Source: Stictocephala bisonia | Lineage: Eukaryota; Arthropoda; Insecta; Hemiptera; Membracidae | NCBI GenBank assembly: GCA_035578905.1 | Contig: JAQJVL010000083.1 | Span: 1,262,361-1,326,360 of the forward strand | Reading direction: 5' to 3' | Length of the DNA stretch: 64,000 nt | Part shown: one piece after another, positions 1-10,693 of the stretch | Layout: every line of letters starts with the position of its first letter | How positions within the stretch are numbered: the stretch's first letter is position 1 | Notes under the pieces: generated by a model | What the model saw: only the letters and a program-made list of their open reading frames with translations | The model's database searches: none | What the model was told of the DNA's origin: nothing | Translations under genes and position numbers: made by a program

Positions 1-1914
1 AGTAAACGGGATGCTATATACCGTAGAGCTAAAAGATCAAGAGACCCAGAACTTATGTTACAGTATCGACTTTTACGTAACAAAGTTAAGCAGGAGCTTC
101 GCAATGCTAAGCTGCGATATATACATAACTTATTTCCAGATCGAGGAATTTCATCAGCCTCCATGTGGAGAAATATAAAAAGTCTTGGTTGTGGGAAACA
201 AAAAACCACCCTTCTAGTCAATATTCCTTTAAATGATCTAAATGAATTTTTTATTTCATCTTCCATTCCAAACGACCAAGACATTGTTAAATCATATATA
301 GAGGAACTATCTAACCAACCCAATCCACCTTTACCTTTTGAAAGATTCTCTTTTAAACATGTCCTTGAAATTGATACTCTAAGGGCTTTTCGTAAAGTTA
401 CCAGTAATGCAACAGGAGTGGATGGTATTTCGATTAAGATGATAAAAAAAATACTCTTTACTGTTCTTCCTGTCATTACTGCTATATTCAATAAGTCATT
501 GGCCACAACTACTTTTCCTAGCTTATGGAAACATGCCCTTGTTCTCCCATTAAACAAAGTACCTGTACCATCAGAAGCCAAACATTACAGGCCAATTAGT
601 ATTTTGCCCACCATTTCTAAATGCCTGGAAAAGATCGTCCATTTACAAATAAACACATTTCGGAATAATAATAATATTCTTAATACATATCAATCAGGGT
701 TTCGTTCCAGCCATAGTACAGAAACAGCTCTTCTCTGTGTCACAGATGACATTCGAAGAGCCATGGATCTTAGAAAATGTACAGTCTTAACTTTGTTTGA
801 TTTTTCTAAGGCATTTGACTGCGTGGATCACTCCCTTCTTCTTGTTAAACTCCAGAATTTAGGCTTTTCAGATAGCAGCATATGTTGGATTAGATCTTAC
901 TTAGCTGATCGTCAGCAGTGTGTGCGTGTGGGCGATAGAACTTCAATTTTCAAATCTGTTTCATCTGGTGTTCCTCAAGGCTCGATTTTGGGTCCACTGC
1001 TATTTTCCCTATATATTAACGATATTAGCTCAGTCTTATCATTCACGAAACATCACATGTATGCTGACGATTTGCAAATCTATGCTCACTCCTGTATTAG
1101 TACCTTAAACGAAACAATAACTTGTATTAACCTAGATATTGAAAATTTAGTCAAATGGACCAAAAATCATGGCCTTAAACTTAATGAGGATAAAACACAG
1201 CCCATTATTATTGGTTCTTCTCGCCTTCACACCAAATTCAGTATAAACAACATCAAACAAATTCTAGTCAATGGCAACCCTCTGCCTTTCTGTACCTCAG
1301 TTAAAAATTTAGGTGTTATTTTTAACCAGAATATGACTTGGGAAGAAGAAGTGCTTAGTGTTTGTAAAAAGGCTTTTGGTTCTATCCATTCCCTCAAACA
1401 ACTTCAATACTTTCTCCCAGTAATAATAAAGCTTCGTCTTGTAAAAGCACTTATCTTTCTACATTTCATTTATTGCAACTCTGTGTACAATGACATGACT
1501 GTGGCTTTGGCTAATAAACTTCAGGTTTGTCAAAATTATTGTATTAGATTTATTTTTAATTTAAAATATGATGATCATATCTCTCAATACTATATTCAAA
1601 ATTCCATTCTTAAATTGGCCGACCTTAGATTATTAAAAATATTGAGTATTTTGTTTTTAGTACTTAATGATGGGAATCCGAAATACCTCTCTCAAAACTT
1701 TCAATATAACTCAAAAATTGGTGCAAAGGAGACACGCTCAGCCTCGTCAATATTACGTATTCCTCTTCATAGAACATCTTTCTACACAAATTCATTTTCA
1801 GTAACTGCCTGCAGAGAATGGAATAAACTTTCTCCATATTTAAAGAGATATGACAGTCGGGCTCGGTTCACAGCATCATTGAAAACCTTTCTTTTTGAAC
1901 GGATGAGTCTGTGA
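1..1914 (+). CDS. LINE ORF2 C-terminal part: reverse transcriptase (5' end outside window)
   Basis: The frame is open from base 1 to the stop at 1914, although the first ATG is at 55, so the start lies to the left of the window. It encodes the linker and reverse transcriptase of a CR1/Jockey-superfamily non-LTR retrotransposon, which copies its own RNA into a nicked target. Visible RT blocks are YRPISILP, QSGFRSSHSTETA, FDFSKAFD, SGVPQGSILGPLLFSLYIND (967 onward) and the catalytic YADD at 1060-1071. The C-terminus has the usual xEWNKLSP and FKxxL-type end, with no RNase H after it. No stop or frameshift interrupts about 630 codons, unlike every other LINE copy here. The endonuclease domain is expected upstream of base 1. 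Confidence 0.9.
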   Translation, partial: SKRDAIYRRAKRSRDPELMLQYRLLRNKVKQELRNAKLRYIHNLFPDRGISSASMWRNIKSLGCGKQKTTLLVNIPLNDLNEFFISSSIPNDQDIVKSYIEELSNQPNPPLPFERFSFKHVLEIDTLRAFRKVTSNATGVDGISIKMIKKILFTVLPVITAIFNKSLATTTFPSLWKHALVLPLNKVPVPSEAKHYRPISILPTISKCLEKIVHLQINTFRNNNNILNTYQSGFRSSHSTETALLCVTDDIRRAMDLRKCTVLTLFDFSKAFDCVDHSLLLVKLQNLGFSDSSICWIRSYLADRQQCVRVGDRTSIFKSVSSGVPQGSILGPLLFSLYINDISSVLSFTKHHMYADDLQIYAHSCISTLNETITCINLDIENLVKWTKNHGLKLNEDKTQPIIIGSSRLHTKFSINNIKQILVNGNPLPFCTSVKNLGVIFNQNMTWEEEVLSVCKKAFGSIHSLKQLQYFLPVIIKLRLVKALIFLHFIYCNSVYNDMTVALANKLQVCQNYCIRFIFNLKYDDHISQYYIQNSILKLADLRLLKILSILFLVLNDGNPKYLSQNFQYNSKIGAKETRSASSILRIPLHRTSFYTNSFSVTACREWNKLSPYLKRYDSRARFTASLKTFLFERMSL

Positions 1915-2181
1915 TGGTAGCTGGGGATGGGGTCTGGGATTAGGGTCGAACGAGTGTATGAGTGAGAGAATGGTAAAGTTGATAATATGTTAGTAGTTGA
2001 TTTAGTTTATATTATTTGCTTCTTTGTAATGTTATTATTATTATTTTTCTTTAGTTTAGTTCTGTATTTCATGTTTTAGGCTTTGTTATATTACTATTTT
2101 AACATAAAAGGGTTAACTGTAAGAGAGGACTTATTAGTCCTAAGTTCGCCAATTGTATAAAACACTTTTGTACAATAAAGC

Positions 2182-2217
<36 letters not shown>
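1..2217 (+). mobile_element. Non-LTR retrotransposon, 3' portion with (ATT)n tail
   Basis: The RT ORF is followed by a roughly 270-bp 3' UTR, an AATAAA at about 2174, and a (TTA)n/(ATT)n tail at about 2181-2217. A microsatellite tail in place of poly-A is typical of CR1-like and I-like clades. The exact clade is not assigned. Confidence 0.88.
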
Positions 2218-2221
2218 CCCT

Positions 2222-2760
2222 CCTACCCCTTCACGTAAATACACGTATGGTTTTTACCCTTCTGCTATCCTATACTCGTACGGTGGTATTGACCCACACG
2301 CCCTCTCATACAGTATTGACCTACCCACAGTCCCATGCATGTATAGTAGTATTTAATCATCTACCCACACATATACGTACAGTGATATTCACCTTCCAAA
2401 CCTCAAATACAACTACAGTGGATATGACCAACCCATCTAGCCATACAAGTATAGTGGTATTGAACCAACCACCCACACATATACTATAGTGATACTGAAC
2501 CATCCACCCACCGATACAAGCCCAGTGGTATTGCCCCACCCAGCATACCATGCACGTACAGTGGTATTGAACCACTAACCCATACAGTACTATTAACCCT
2601 CCCACCCTCCCATACTCGTTCTGTTGTACTCACCCACCCACACTAACACGTACAGTGCTACTGACCCACCCACAAGTACTGTACGTGTGTGGAAGAGTGG
2701 GTGGGTCAGTACATCTCTACGTATAAGGGAGGGTAGGTGGATCATTACTACTGTATTTGT
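2222..2760. repeat. Degenerate ~35-bp minisatellite array (family M35)
   Basis: Diverged tandem units contain a core like CGTACAGTGGTATTGACC followed by CACCCAC stretches. The reverse complement of this core (GGTCAATACCACTGTACG) recurs at 38420-38995 and 63096-63205, so this is the same satellite family in the opposite orientation. It starts directly after the LINE tail. Several short ORFs across it are by-products of the repeat. Confidence 0.75.
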
Positions 2761-3136
2761 TTAGGTGGGCGGATAGGTCTGTCACTGAGATGTCACTGTA
2801 CGTTACTTGGACTTACTACTTGGATGTGCCACTAAATTACCCATTCATCCATACACGAACAGAGGTGATGAACCTTCCACCCACCAACACATACTGTATA
2901 AAAGGATTACGGAGTACAACTATCATGTTGAGTTATCAATGCATGTCCTTTTTCTTTTTTATTGACTTTATGTCTTGGTCTGCACTTCATTTGGTTATTG
3001 AATACTGCTTACATGTTTGTTACATTTAGTATAGTTCTCTCTTGTTACTGACTCTTATCATCCACAGCTGATATACTGTATTATAAGTTTTATTGATCGT
3101 TAATTTAAGTTACACTCTTAGCCTTTGACATTCCTG

Positions 3137-3196
3137 AAATGAAAATGAAATGAAATAAAATGAAGTGAAGTGAAGTAAAATGAAGTGAAGTGAAAA
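3137..3196. repeat. Pentanucleotide microsatellite (AAATG/GAAGT)n
   Basis: Short tandem GAAAT, AAAAT and GAAGT units, imperfect, about 60 bp. Confidence 0.8.
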
Positions 3197-4526
3197 ATGC
3201 CTATATTTTGGGGTGAATTTAAGACTAATAGTCCTCTCTACCACTTAACCACTATACGTCATTAATGTTTAGTTTTTATTATTGACCGTAGTTATTTAAT
3301 CAGTTTGAGGTTTTATAGCATATTAAACTAACTGGGTTTGGTGTATTTTATCAATTATGCTTCTTAAATACTGAATTGTATACTATATTTTACATTATAT
3401 GTCCTATGAATTTTCCAATTGATGACAGAATCTTGTAATAAAAAAATCATACTGATCGTGACGGGCACATATCACATCTTGGTAGTCTAAGGTGGCCAAT
3501 AACACACACACGTTGGGAGGCACATTGCCATACATTAGGAACCCATTTGTTGTAATGAAATTAATGGTATAAACGAGCTTTAAAGAATATTCATTCATGT
3601 GAAAACATCAGTTTTTCACACTATACAAAACTTTTTATTGTAGAGTGCGTTAATTCCTTTAGTATTTTTTGGCATGTTATGGGGAAGTCAGGTGTGCATG
3701 TATTATCAATCTTGTAGCTAAATATCACGAATCCACGGCGTCAGACGCTTGCTTCCGCTGGTCTTATCAACAGCACGTCAAATCTTATCAACACATGTCT
3801 CCTGCCTACTGTCAACATCACCAGCAGTTCAGACTACCTTAATCATCACTACCTAGTCTGCTTTAGTGATTATTAGATTTAGCATGACTTCTTGTACAGT
3901 TTGACTGACCAACGTTGCCAAGGTCTTTTTAATGATAATTAGCTAATAAAGTCAAATATTATAAAGTTGTATGTTATTTAAATGTTAATGCCTATAGTTA
4001 TATAAATAACGGGTTGGGATTACAATTGTGGAATAGAACTAATGGAAGCATACATATATATTATTACTACCAAGCTATAAATTTATTTATAAATAAATCG
4101 ATATCTTAAGAAGGTTTCAGTAAAATGAAAATAAATATATAAAAAATTAAACTTAGCTCTTTATCAATAACTTGTTCTGTGTATTACCAATAGTCTTGTG
4201 AGATCTAAAGAGCCGGCTGGCATAGATTTTTTTGTAAAATTAACGTAATAAATTAAAGCTCACAGTACTAGCTTTATAAATGTAATGTTGTTATTTATAT
4301 ATTGGCTTAGAAGCAAAATTATAAACGAGTGGTAATTGTTTTGTATTATTAAAATCACATTTTAATTACGCGGGAAAATATAGATTTGAATATGGACTTT
4401 ATGTATCTGAAATTGCCAAGCAAACGCTACTGTATACACAACCCTATAATAGACCAAAGATAAGAATTTGATTTTCCGGTCTACAAAAATATAAAAGAAA
4501 TTGACCAGTATAAAGAAAGAATCCCT

Positions 4527-4638
4527 GACACAGGAGCGCCTCTTACATGGCTGAGAGGTTGTCATAAATAATTTTCGCTAGGGGTGCGACTCAGGAGTAC
4601 CTCCGAAAAGGGGTGGAGAGGCGCTCCTGTGTCGCACC
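4527..4638. repeat. Nested inverted repeats with GGAGCGCCT core
   Basis: GACACAGGAGCGCCTCT at 4527-4543 is perfectly inverted at 4617-4633 (17 bp). A second overlapping pair, GGTGCGAC (4583-4590) with GTCGCACC (4631-4638), lies inside. The core recurs in the palindromes at 6910-7006, so this is probably a dispersed fold-back element. No open reading frame is associated. Confidence 0.65.
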
Positions 4639-5479
4639 TAAAACTACCTGTCCTGGGCACTCTACCTGTTATCGAGCTCAGCTCGCGGGGCCTCCTAAAT
4701 ACCTACCAGTCTAATATCACAACGGCTACTAGCATAGTGACTTTGTTAAGTGCACTGCATATTTTGTAGGAGTAAGTGTAACATTGATTCTGTAAGGGGC
4801 TATATTAAAAGACCAATCAAAATTATTAATGTACTGTGATAAGTATTCTTAATAATGTTTCATTTTATTTAAATTAATAATTGGTTAAACTATTGCGGAC
4901 TAGTTTTAAAACAAGTTTGTAACCGTACAGATAAAATACATCCAAGCTTGTACCAAATCAATTCCCGAAGACTAATATTATTATGTATACATAGTCATTT
5001 TTTTTTTTTAATTATAAACTTGATACGATTTAGTTTTATGTAAAAGGAACACGTAGACACTCTTCCTTTGCTCATGACTTGCCCCTTTAACCCATGAGTA
5101 TTCATTATGAAATATTAACCATAGTTTATACAAATTCGTAAAAGCCAAACAGTAGTTTTTTAAATTATTAATTTAATTACTCGGCAAGTTGTTTCAAAGA
5201 AATTAAAGGTTACAAATAAGGCCAATAACTACAAATAGGCATGTAAATAACAAATATGAGTTCTAAATTTTAACACTTAATAATTTGTATAACATTCTAA
5301 AATAATAAATATACATTTAAATGTAAACTAAATAATTTGACTTACACTTAATAATATTTAAAACTTAGATATACAAAAAAGAAATACTTAAACTCAAACA
5401 AAAAATACTATTTACACTCAGTCTGTAGGCTACAATATTCTAAAACAAAAAAAATACGGAAATTCAAACGAAGAGATAT

Positions 5480-6340
5480 CTCACTTATTGTGCAAGGCTT
5501 AAATTACAATCATTTGTGTGAAGAAAATTCCCATATTGTTATCAAATGGTGTTCAGAAAATAAATTAACAATAAAACATAAGCTATAGTATTTTCGTTGA
5601 ATAAAAAAGCAAATAAATAAAAATGAAGAACTGAAATTCTTAGGAGTAAAGATTGACTTATATATTATCTGGAACGCCCATACTGATTATGTATAAACAA
5701 TATTCAATAGGAATTCTTGCTCAATGTAGAAATTAAAATCATGTAAAAACAGATATTTCATTATTATTATACCATTCATTCATCCATAGCCACTTATCTT
5801 ACTGCACTCTACTTTGGGGTAATAGTCCTGGTACTTTTAAAATCTGTAAATTACAAAGAAATACCTTAAGAATAATAAAAAAACATTCCCCAAAAGGCAA
5901 GCTGCAAACCATTATTTAGAGTACCTTATATTACGTCATTACTTATTTTATATATATCAAATAAAATATTTAAAAATTTTATAATTTAAAACAGTATTTA
6001 TAACTACTCTATAAAAAACAAAGACAATATAAGAAGAAATTATTTTACAAATTATAAATTCATACATATTTTTGAAAACAATTCAATCAAAATATTTAAT
6101 AAATTACCAATACATATAAGGATTCTGAAAGAAGATGCTTTCAAGAAAACATTTAAAAATTACACGATCATAAATTGTTTATATCGAATTGAATATTTTA
6201 AAGTTCAAGAACTATAAGAATAATATGAACTATTTTTTCTTCTTTATTAAAATTGTTTAATTTATATTAATTTACTATTTTATATATTGTATGTTTAATA
6301 CTGTTTTATTAAGTGAAGACAATAAATATTATTATTATAC
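5480..6340 (+). pseudogene. Decayed LINE 3' fragment
   Basis: Broken frames still read as LINE RT C-terminal signatures: VIKWCSENKLTI, LxFLGVKID, then SFIHSHLSYCTLLWGN and LQRNTLRIIK. The 3' end is an AATAAATATTATTATTA tail near 6340, resembling the (ATT)n tail of the intact LINE at the left edge. Many stops and indels make it non-functional. Confidence 0.7.
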
Positions 6341-6909
6341 AGTCCTGGATCCTAAAACCTCTGTCTCGTATATGATTATGAGTAATACATATGTTACAGA
6401 CCACACACACACACACAAAACTTATTACTTTGTTTAACCAATTTCAATTATTTAATGGCTATTGTTCAAATGACTACATTATTGATGGTTCAACCTGCTT
6501 AGCGTAGATTTAATAGAAAGAACTATGAAAAATAGTTACTTAGGGATACGTCAAACGCCATCCAATCCATGATTTTACGTCTTCTACAATACACATTTTC
6601 TATGACTTAGAAGCGTGTCAATGAATCGGACTATAACAGCTTATTTTAATATAGATTATATTTAAAATTTCAATAACTGAAGGCTTTTTTATTTCTAAAG
6701 TAATTTGAAGTGTAACATTTGCTAACATACTCGGAAATTGAACCCCGGATCATGTGTAAATACTGTAACACGTATGATTATTTTAATAAACATATGTATC
6801 GCTTACAGTTAGATTGCTCTCAAGTTAAACACAATCTCACCGTAGATTTCAAGACCCGTTAGTTTTTGAATCCTTGTAAAACCCTTATCACATTGTACCC
6901 ACGAGGGTA

Positions 6910-7006
6910 CGACAGTGGAGCGCCTCAAGGTCAGACGCTCCACTGTCGCAGTTGAGCTATTTATTGGCTGATAGTTTTATTAGTTTTTGCCAGGCGCTCC
7001 ACTGTC
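6910..7006. repeat. Palindrome cluster, GGAGCGCCT family
   Basis: GACAGTGGAGCGCCT at 6911-6925 can pair with AGGCGCTCCACTGTC at 6992-7006 (15 bp perfect). Its outer part can also pair with CGCTCCACTGTCG at 6936-6948 (13 bp), so one left arm has two possible right arms. It shares its core with the palindrome at 4527-4638. Confidence 0.65.
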
Positions 7007-7028
7007 ACTCGCCCATAAAGAAACTGAG

Positions 7029-7064
7029 GTCGTTAATACTAAAGTACTATTGAGTATTAACGAC
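7029..7064. repeat. 12-bp inverted repeat, part of a duplicated segment
   Basis: GTCGTTAATACT (7029-7040) pairs perfectly with AGTATTAACGAC (7053-7064) across a 12-base loop. The right arm begins a 28-bp sequence repeated exactly at 7995-8022, next to the Harbinger-like copies. Confidence 0.7.
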
Positions 7065-8029
7065 GTAAAAGTCATAAAGGAACTATTAGTGAACAATAAA
7101 TGAAACCATATCTACGGAAAAGTATTCGACAATTATTCCACTATTAGCGTACATAAAAGCTAATCACGCAAAATTTGTTCATGTTAGGTTACATTGCATA
7201 AATAAAACTGTTCTTAATATCATAAGTCAAAACATTTGGGGATTTTTTTTAATTGCAAGAATTACAAACCAACACAGGCCATATTCATATACCTAAAAAT
7301 CGTTATAAACATAAAATGTATAAATGTATTAACATCAATACCAAATAGAATAAAATATAATTTTAAGCATCTATAAATAAAAATACCCGTATATAACAGC
7401 ATTATCTTCGTTCCTATCTAAATAATAAAATAATCTGTTACAACAAGTTTATAAAGAACATTTTAGAACAATTTAGCAAGTAATACGCAATTTCCTCTTT
7501 CACTGACTACCCTCCTAACCGGCAACTATAAGACAAAACAACTAAAACTTTTGATTACTCTACCTTATAAACATAGTACGTTATCCATCAATCGTAATGT
7601 GTAAAAACATTATTATTTTTTTACGTCAAATTATAATCTTACAAGTTTAAAGAACATAATAAAAGGCAAGTAAAACTGAGTAGAATATTAATGGAATAAG
7701 GGAACGTTAATATAACTTTCACCCCAATATGATTGGGGTGGACGCTGTTTTCCAACTGATATAAGATATATAACTAACAGTCAGATAAAATTATGTACAA
7801 CTAGTTAATATGTCTTCTTCAAAAGTAATGCCAATTGTTTATAATTACTCTATATAACAAGGTCACGTTCCTTCTTCATTTATAATACGACTATGGTATA
7901 AATTATATACAAATCTTATAAATAATTCTATAATGAGCCCTATCAACAAAATCAATATTAAATAGATAGATAAAATAAAATACATAAGTTGTTTAGTATT
8001 AACGACGTAAAAGTCATAAAGGTACGATT

Positions 8030-8702
8030 AGAACAATAAGTCACGTCGCACATTGGATCCACTAAGTTCAGTCTGTCCAGTTCAGTCACTTCCGCCAAAA
8101 ATCTAAAACCATTTATTAAAATGTAGACTTGCACACATGATCTGTTCTGTCCGTTCAGTTCAGTCTGCTTCGACCGTATCAGCCACTTATCGCTTCGCGA
8201 GCGATTTTTGACGGAAGGACGGAGTACAGATGGTCTAGGCGTAGACAGAAGTATTTTAAGTGAAACTGGTAGGTCCGACATATATTGTGCTGTGATTAAA
8301 GATGAGTTTTAATGATCTATGATCCATTGTTATGTAATAGTTCCATAAACTTTTCGTAACTCATACGAAAAAATCTTTCATTGCCATTTTCAGACTTGGA
8401 AAATGCATATTATACTCTTCCTCACAATCCCGTGTGGCAAACTATGCACCCAAATTCTTAATTTTATTTCTTTGATACTTTATCATCCTCTTCCGCATCT
8501 AGTGCCAAAGCTATAACAGCAGTTTTTTCGTCACTACTGCTGGAACTCATAGCAAATCACACAAATGGAAGCCGACACAAAGAATTTACACGTGAACAAT
8601 AATAACATAATAACATTGTCTGTCGTCTACTGACCGGTTGGTGCATGGAATAAACGACTGACCTGAGTGGACTGAACTGACGCAGTGTGTGGGAAAACTG
8701 CC
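8030..8702 (-). mobile_element. PIF/Harbinger-like DNA transposon, internally deleted copy A
   Basis: Read on the minus strand, the element starts with GGCAGTTTTCCCACACACTG (complement of 8683-8702), has sub-terminal CTGACCTGAG-type repeats, then an N-terminal transposase piece (8320-8550). It ends in a GC-richer tail (8030-8300) with a TCGCTTCGCGAGCGA palindrome. Copy B immediately to the right shares both the head and the tail. Most of the transposase is missing. Confidence 0.65.
8320..8550 (-). pseudogene. Harbinger transposase N-terminus, broken
   Basis: The minus strand from ATG at 8550 reads MSSSSSDEKTAVIALALDAE and then a stop. Other frames continue IWVHS and later NGNERFFRMSYEKFMELL, a typical N-terminal signature of HARBI1-type DDE transposases (Wvh... 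FRMSyexFxELL). At least two frameshifts separate the pieces and no DDE catalytic core follows, so it is a dead fragment. Confidence 0.75.
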
Positions 8703-9076
8703 GGAACTGAGCTGATTGACCTGAGCAGAGCTGGGCGGACTGAATTGAGCGGATTCAGTGTGCGACGCGCCAAAAGAAAACCAAGTAGAACGTTTGGGCA
8801 CGTGGCACACTGGATCCACTCCGGTCAGTCCCTCTGCAAAAAATTTAAAACAATGTATCAAATGTAGAGCTGCACACATGATCCGTTTCGTCCGTTCAGT
8901 TCAGTCTGCTCCGTCCGCCTCAGCCACTTTTCGCTTCGCGAGCGATTTTTGACGGAAACGACGGAAGGACGGAGGTGCCACGCATGCGCGTATTACAGAT
9001 GGTCTAGGTCTAAACAGAAGTGTTTTGAGTGGTATGACATATGTGCGTAGTGCTGTGACTATAGATATATGCGATT

Positions 9077-10290
9077 TTGATTGAAAAGGTTGTCGAGGGA
9101 TTGGAAGGTCGAAGGTACACACAAAGTGTATTTCTCGACTTGTCCAAAGCATTCGACTGGGTTGACCACGCTGCTTGACAAACTTGAATTTTACGGCATC
9201 AGAGGCATGCCACTCAAGTGGCTTCACTCTTTTATGTACAGCCGATCCCAAGTCGTCCAAATTTCAGATAAATTCTCTGAACCAATTGAGCTGAGATATG
9301 GAGTCCCTCAGGGTTCAATACTCAGCCCAATTCTTTTTCTTATCTATGTCAACGACATAGGGTCAGCACTACTGCATGGGGGACTCATACAGTATGCGGA
9401 TGACACGACCCTCTTGTTCAACAACAAAGTAAAACCGCTCCTAGAACAACAATCCTTTGTTGATTTAAACAATTGCGTTCAGCATTTCAATAGTCTCAAT
9501 CTCGAAGTAAACCCCTTCAAATGTAATGTATTAACTTTTTCGTTGCGACCACAAAATATCACTGAAAGGCCAACCGTTTGGTTGGGGGATACCCTACTAT
9601 ATGAGGCTGCTAGTTCAAAATTCCTGGGAATACACCTGGATCGAGGGTTGACCTGGAATTATCACATCGAGCGGGAGCTTCAACAAATAATCAGTTCAGC
9701 AGAGCGTTTAGATTGCAAAAACAAGCGATTCGTATAATTGCACAGTTAAAGTTCAGAGAATCTTGTAGAGAAGCGTTCAAAAACCTGAAACTGTTGACAC
9801 TGCCATGCCTTTACATATTGGAAACAACAATGTTTTGCATAAGAAAAAGTGCCATGGTAAGTGGGCGGGATATACACGTGCACGAAACCAGACACAGAGA
9901 TGACTACCGAACTGGAAGCCACAGGACGGTAGTCTACGAACGCTTGCCCTCACACACGGGCGTTCGTTTTGTCAACAAATTACCGGACTCAATTAAAAAT
10001 GCACCAACGCCCAAGGCGTTAAAAACTCGTCTTAAACGCTTTATAGCGTCTCGTGCATTTTATAGTGCTGACGAGTATATGGCATGTAACTGGGAGACCA
10101 CATAATCAGATGACTGACAACTGGCGCCGGAAGTGGGAATTAGGCATGAATGTATGTGTGACTGAAAATGATGTATGTTTGAATGAGGTTTCGATGTGGT
10201 ATGAATGTATTAGTTTGAATATTTAATTTCATTTTGACGATTGCTATACATTTTGTAATGTCTTGGCAAAATAAACTTGATTTGATTTGA
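9077..10290 (+). pseudogene. 5'-truncated, internally deleted LINE (RT)
   Basis: The copy begins inside RT block A (VFLDLSKAFDWVDHA). A frameshift near 9170 leads to a long frame with YGVPQGSILSPILFLIYVND and YADDTTLLF. A large internal deletion near 9700 fuses this region to the C-terminal LQKQAIRIIAQLKFRESCRE ... GVRFVNKLPDSI part, which ends at 10105. The 3' UTR ends AAATAAACTTGATTTGATTT, so the tail is (TTGATT)n. It has a CR1-like layout and sits inside Harbinger copy B. Confidence 0.85.
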
Positions 10291-10310
10291 TTGATGACTT
10301 ATTTCAACAG

Positions 10311-10545
10311 TTCAGCCATTGTTGTCAAATAGCTCCCCAAACATGTTGTAACTCATACGAAATTATTGAACAATTCTTTGATTGCCATTTTTCAGTCTTG
10401 GAAAAAGCATAATATACTCTCCCTCAATATCCCGAGTGGAATTAATACTATGCACCCAAATTCTATTTTTTCTGTTACACTCTTCTGCAGCTAGTGTCAA
10501 AGCTATTACAGCAGTTTCTTCGTCACTACTGCTTGAACTCGTTCA
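10311..10545 (-). pseudogene. Harbinger transposase N-terminus in copy B, broken
   Basis: The minus strand reads SSSSDEETAVIALTLAAEE, RIWVHSINSTRDIEGEY, MLFPRLKNGNQRI, then a stop, then FRMSYNMFGELFD. It is closely similar to copy A but keeps a longer continuous frame. The start codon is lost (ACG in place of ATG). No catalytic core remains. Confidence 0.78.
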
Positions 10546-10693
10546 AATCACACAAAAGGAAGCCGACACAAAGAATTTGCACGCGAACAATAATAACATA
10601 ATAACATTGTCTGTCGTCTACTGACCGGTTGGCGCATGAAATAAACGACAGACCTGAGCGGACTGAACTAACGCAGTGTGTGAGAAAACTGCC

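Larger units (their letters stand above)
2761..5479. other. Gene-free AT-rich stretch
   Basis: I see no coding segment here. The stretch holds a GAAGT/AAATG microsatellite (3137-3196) and a palindrome cluster (4527-4638). The rest is unremarkable AT-rich sequence. Confidence 0.6.
6341..8029. other. Gene-free AT-rich stretch with hairpins
   Basis: I see no gene. It contains a (CA)n run near 6400, two hairpins (6910-7006 and 7029-7064), and the first copy of a 28-bp direct repeat (7053-7080 and 7995-8022). Confidence 0.55.
8703..10693 (-). mobile_element. PIF/Harbinger-like copy B, split by a LINE
   Basis: The terminal segment at 10673-10693 (GCAGTGTGTGAGAAAACTGCC) and the tail at 8800-9076 match copy A. 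The two halves are separated by a LINE at about 9077-10290. The right end abuts the gypsy integrase relic at 10694, so the element either inserted into the gypsy copy or truncated it. Confidence 0.6.
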
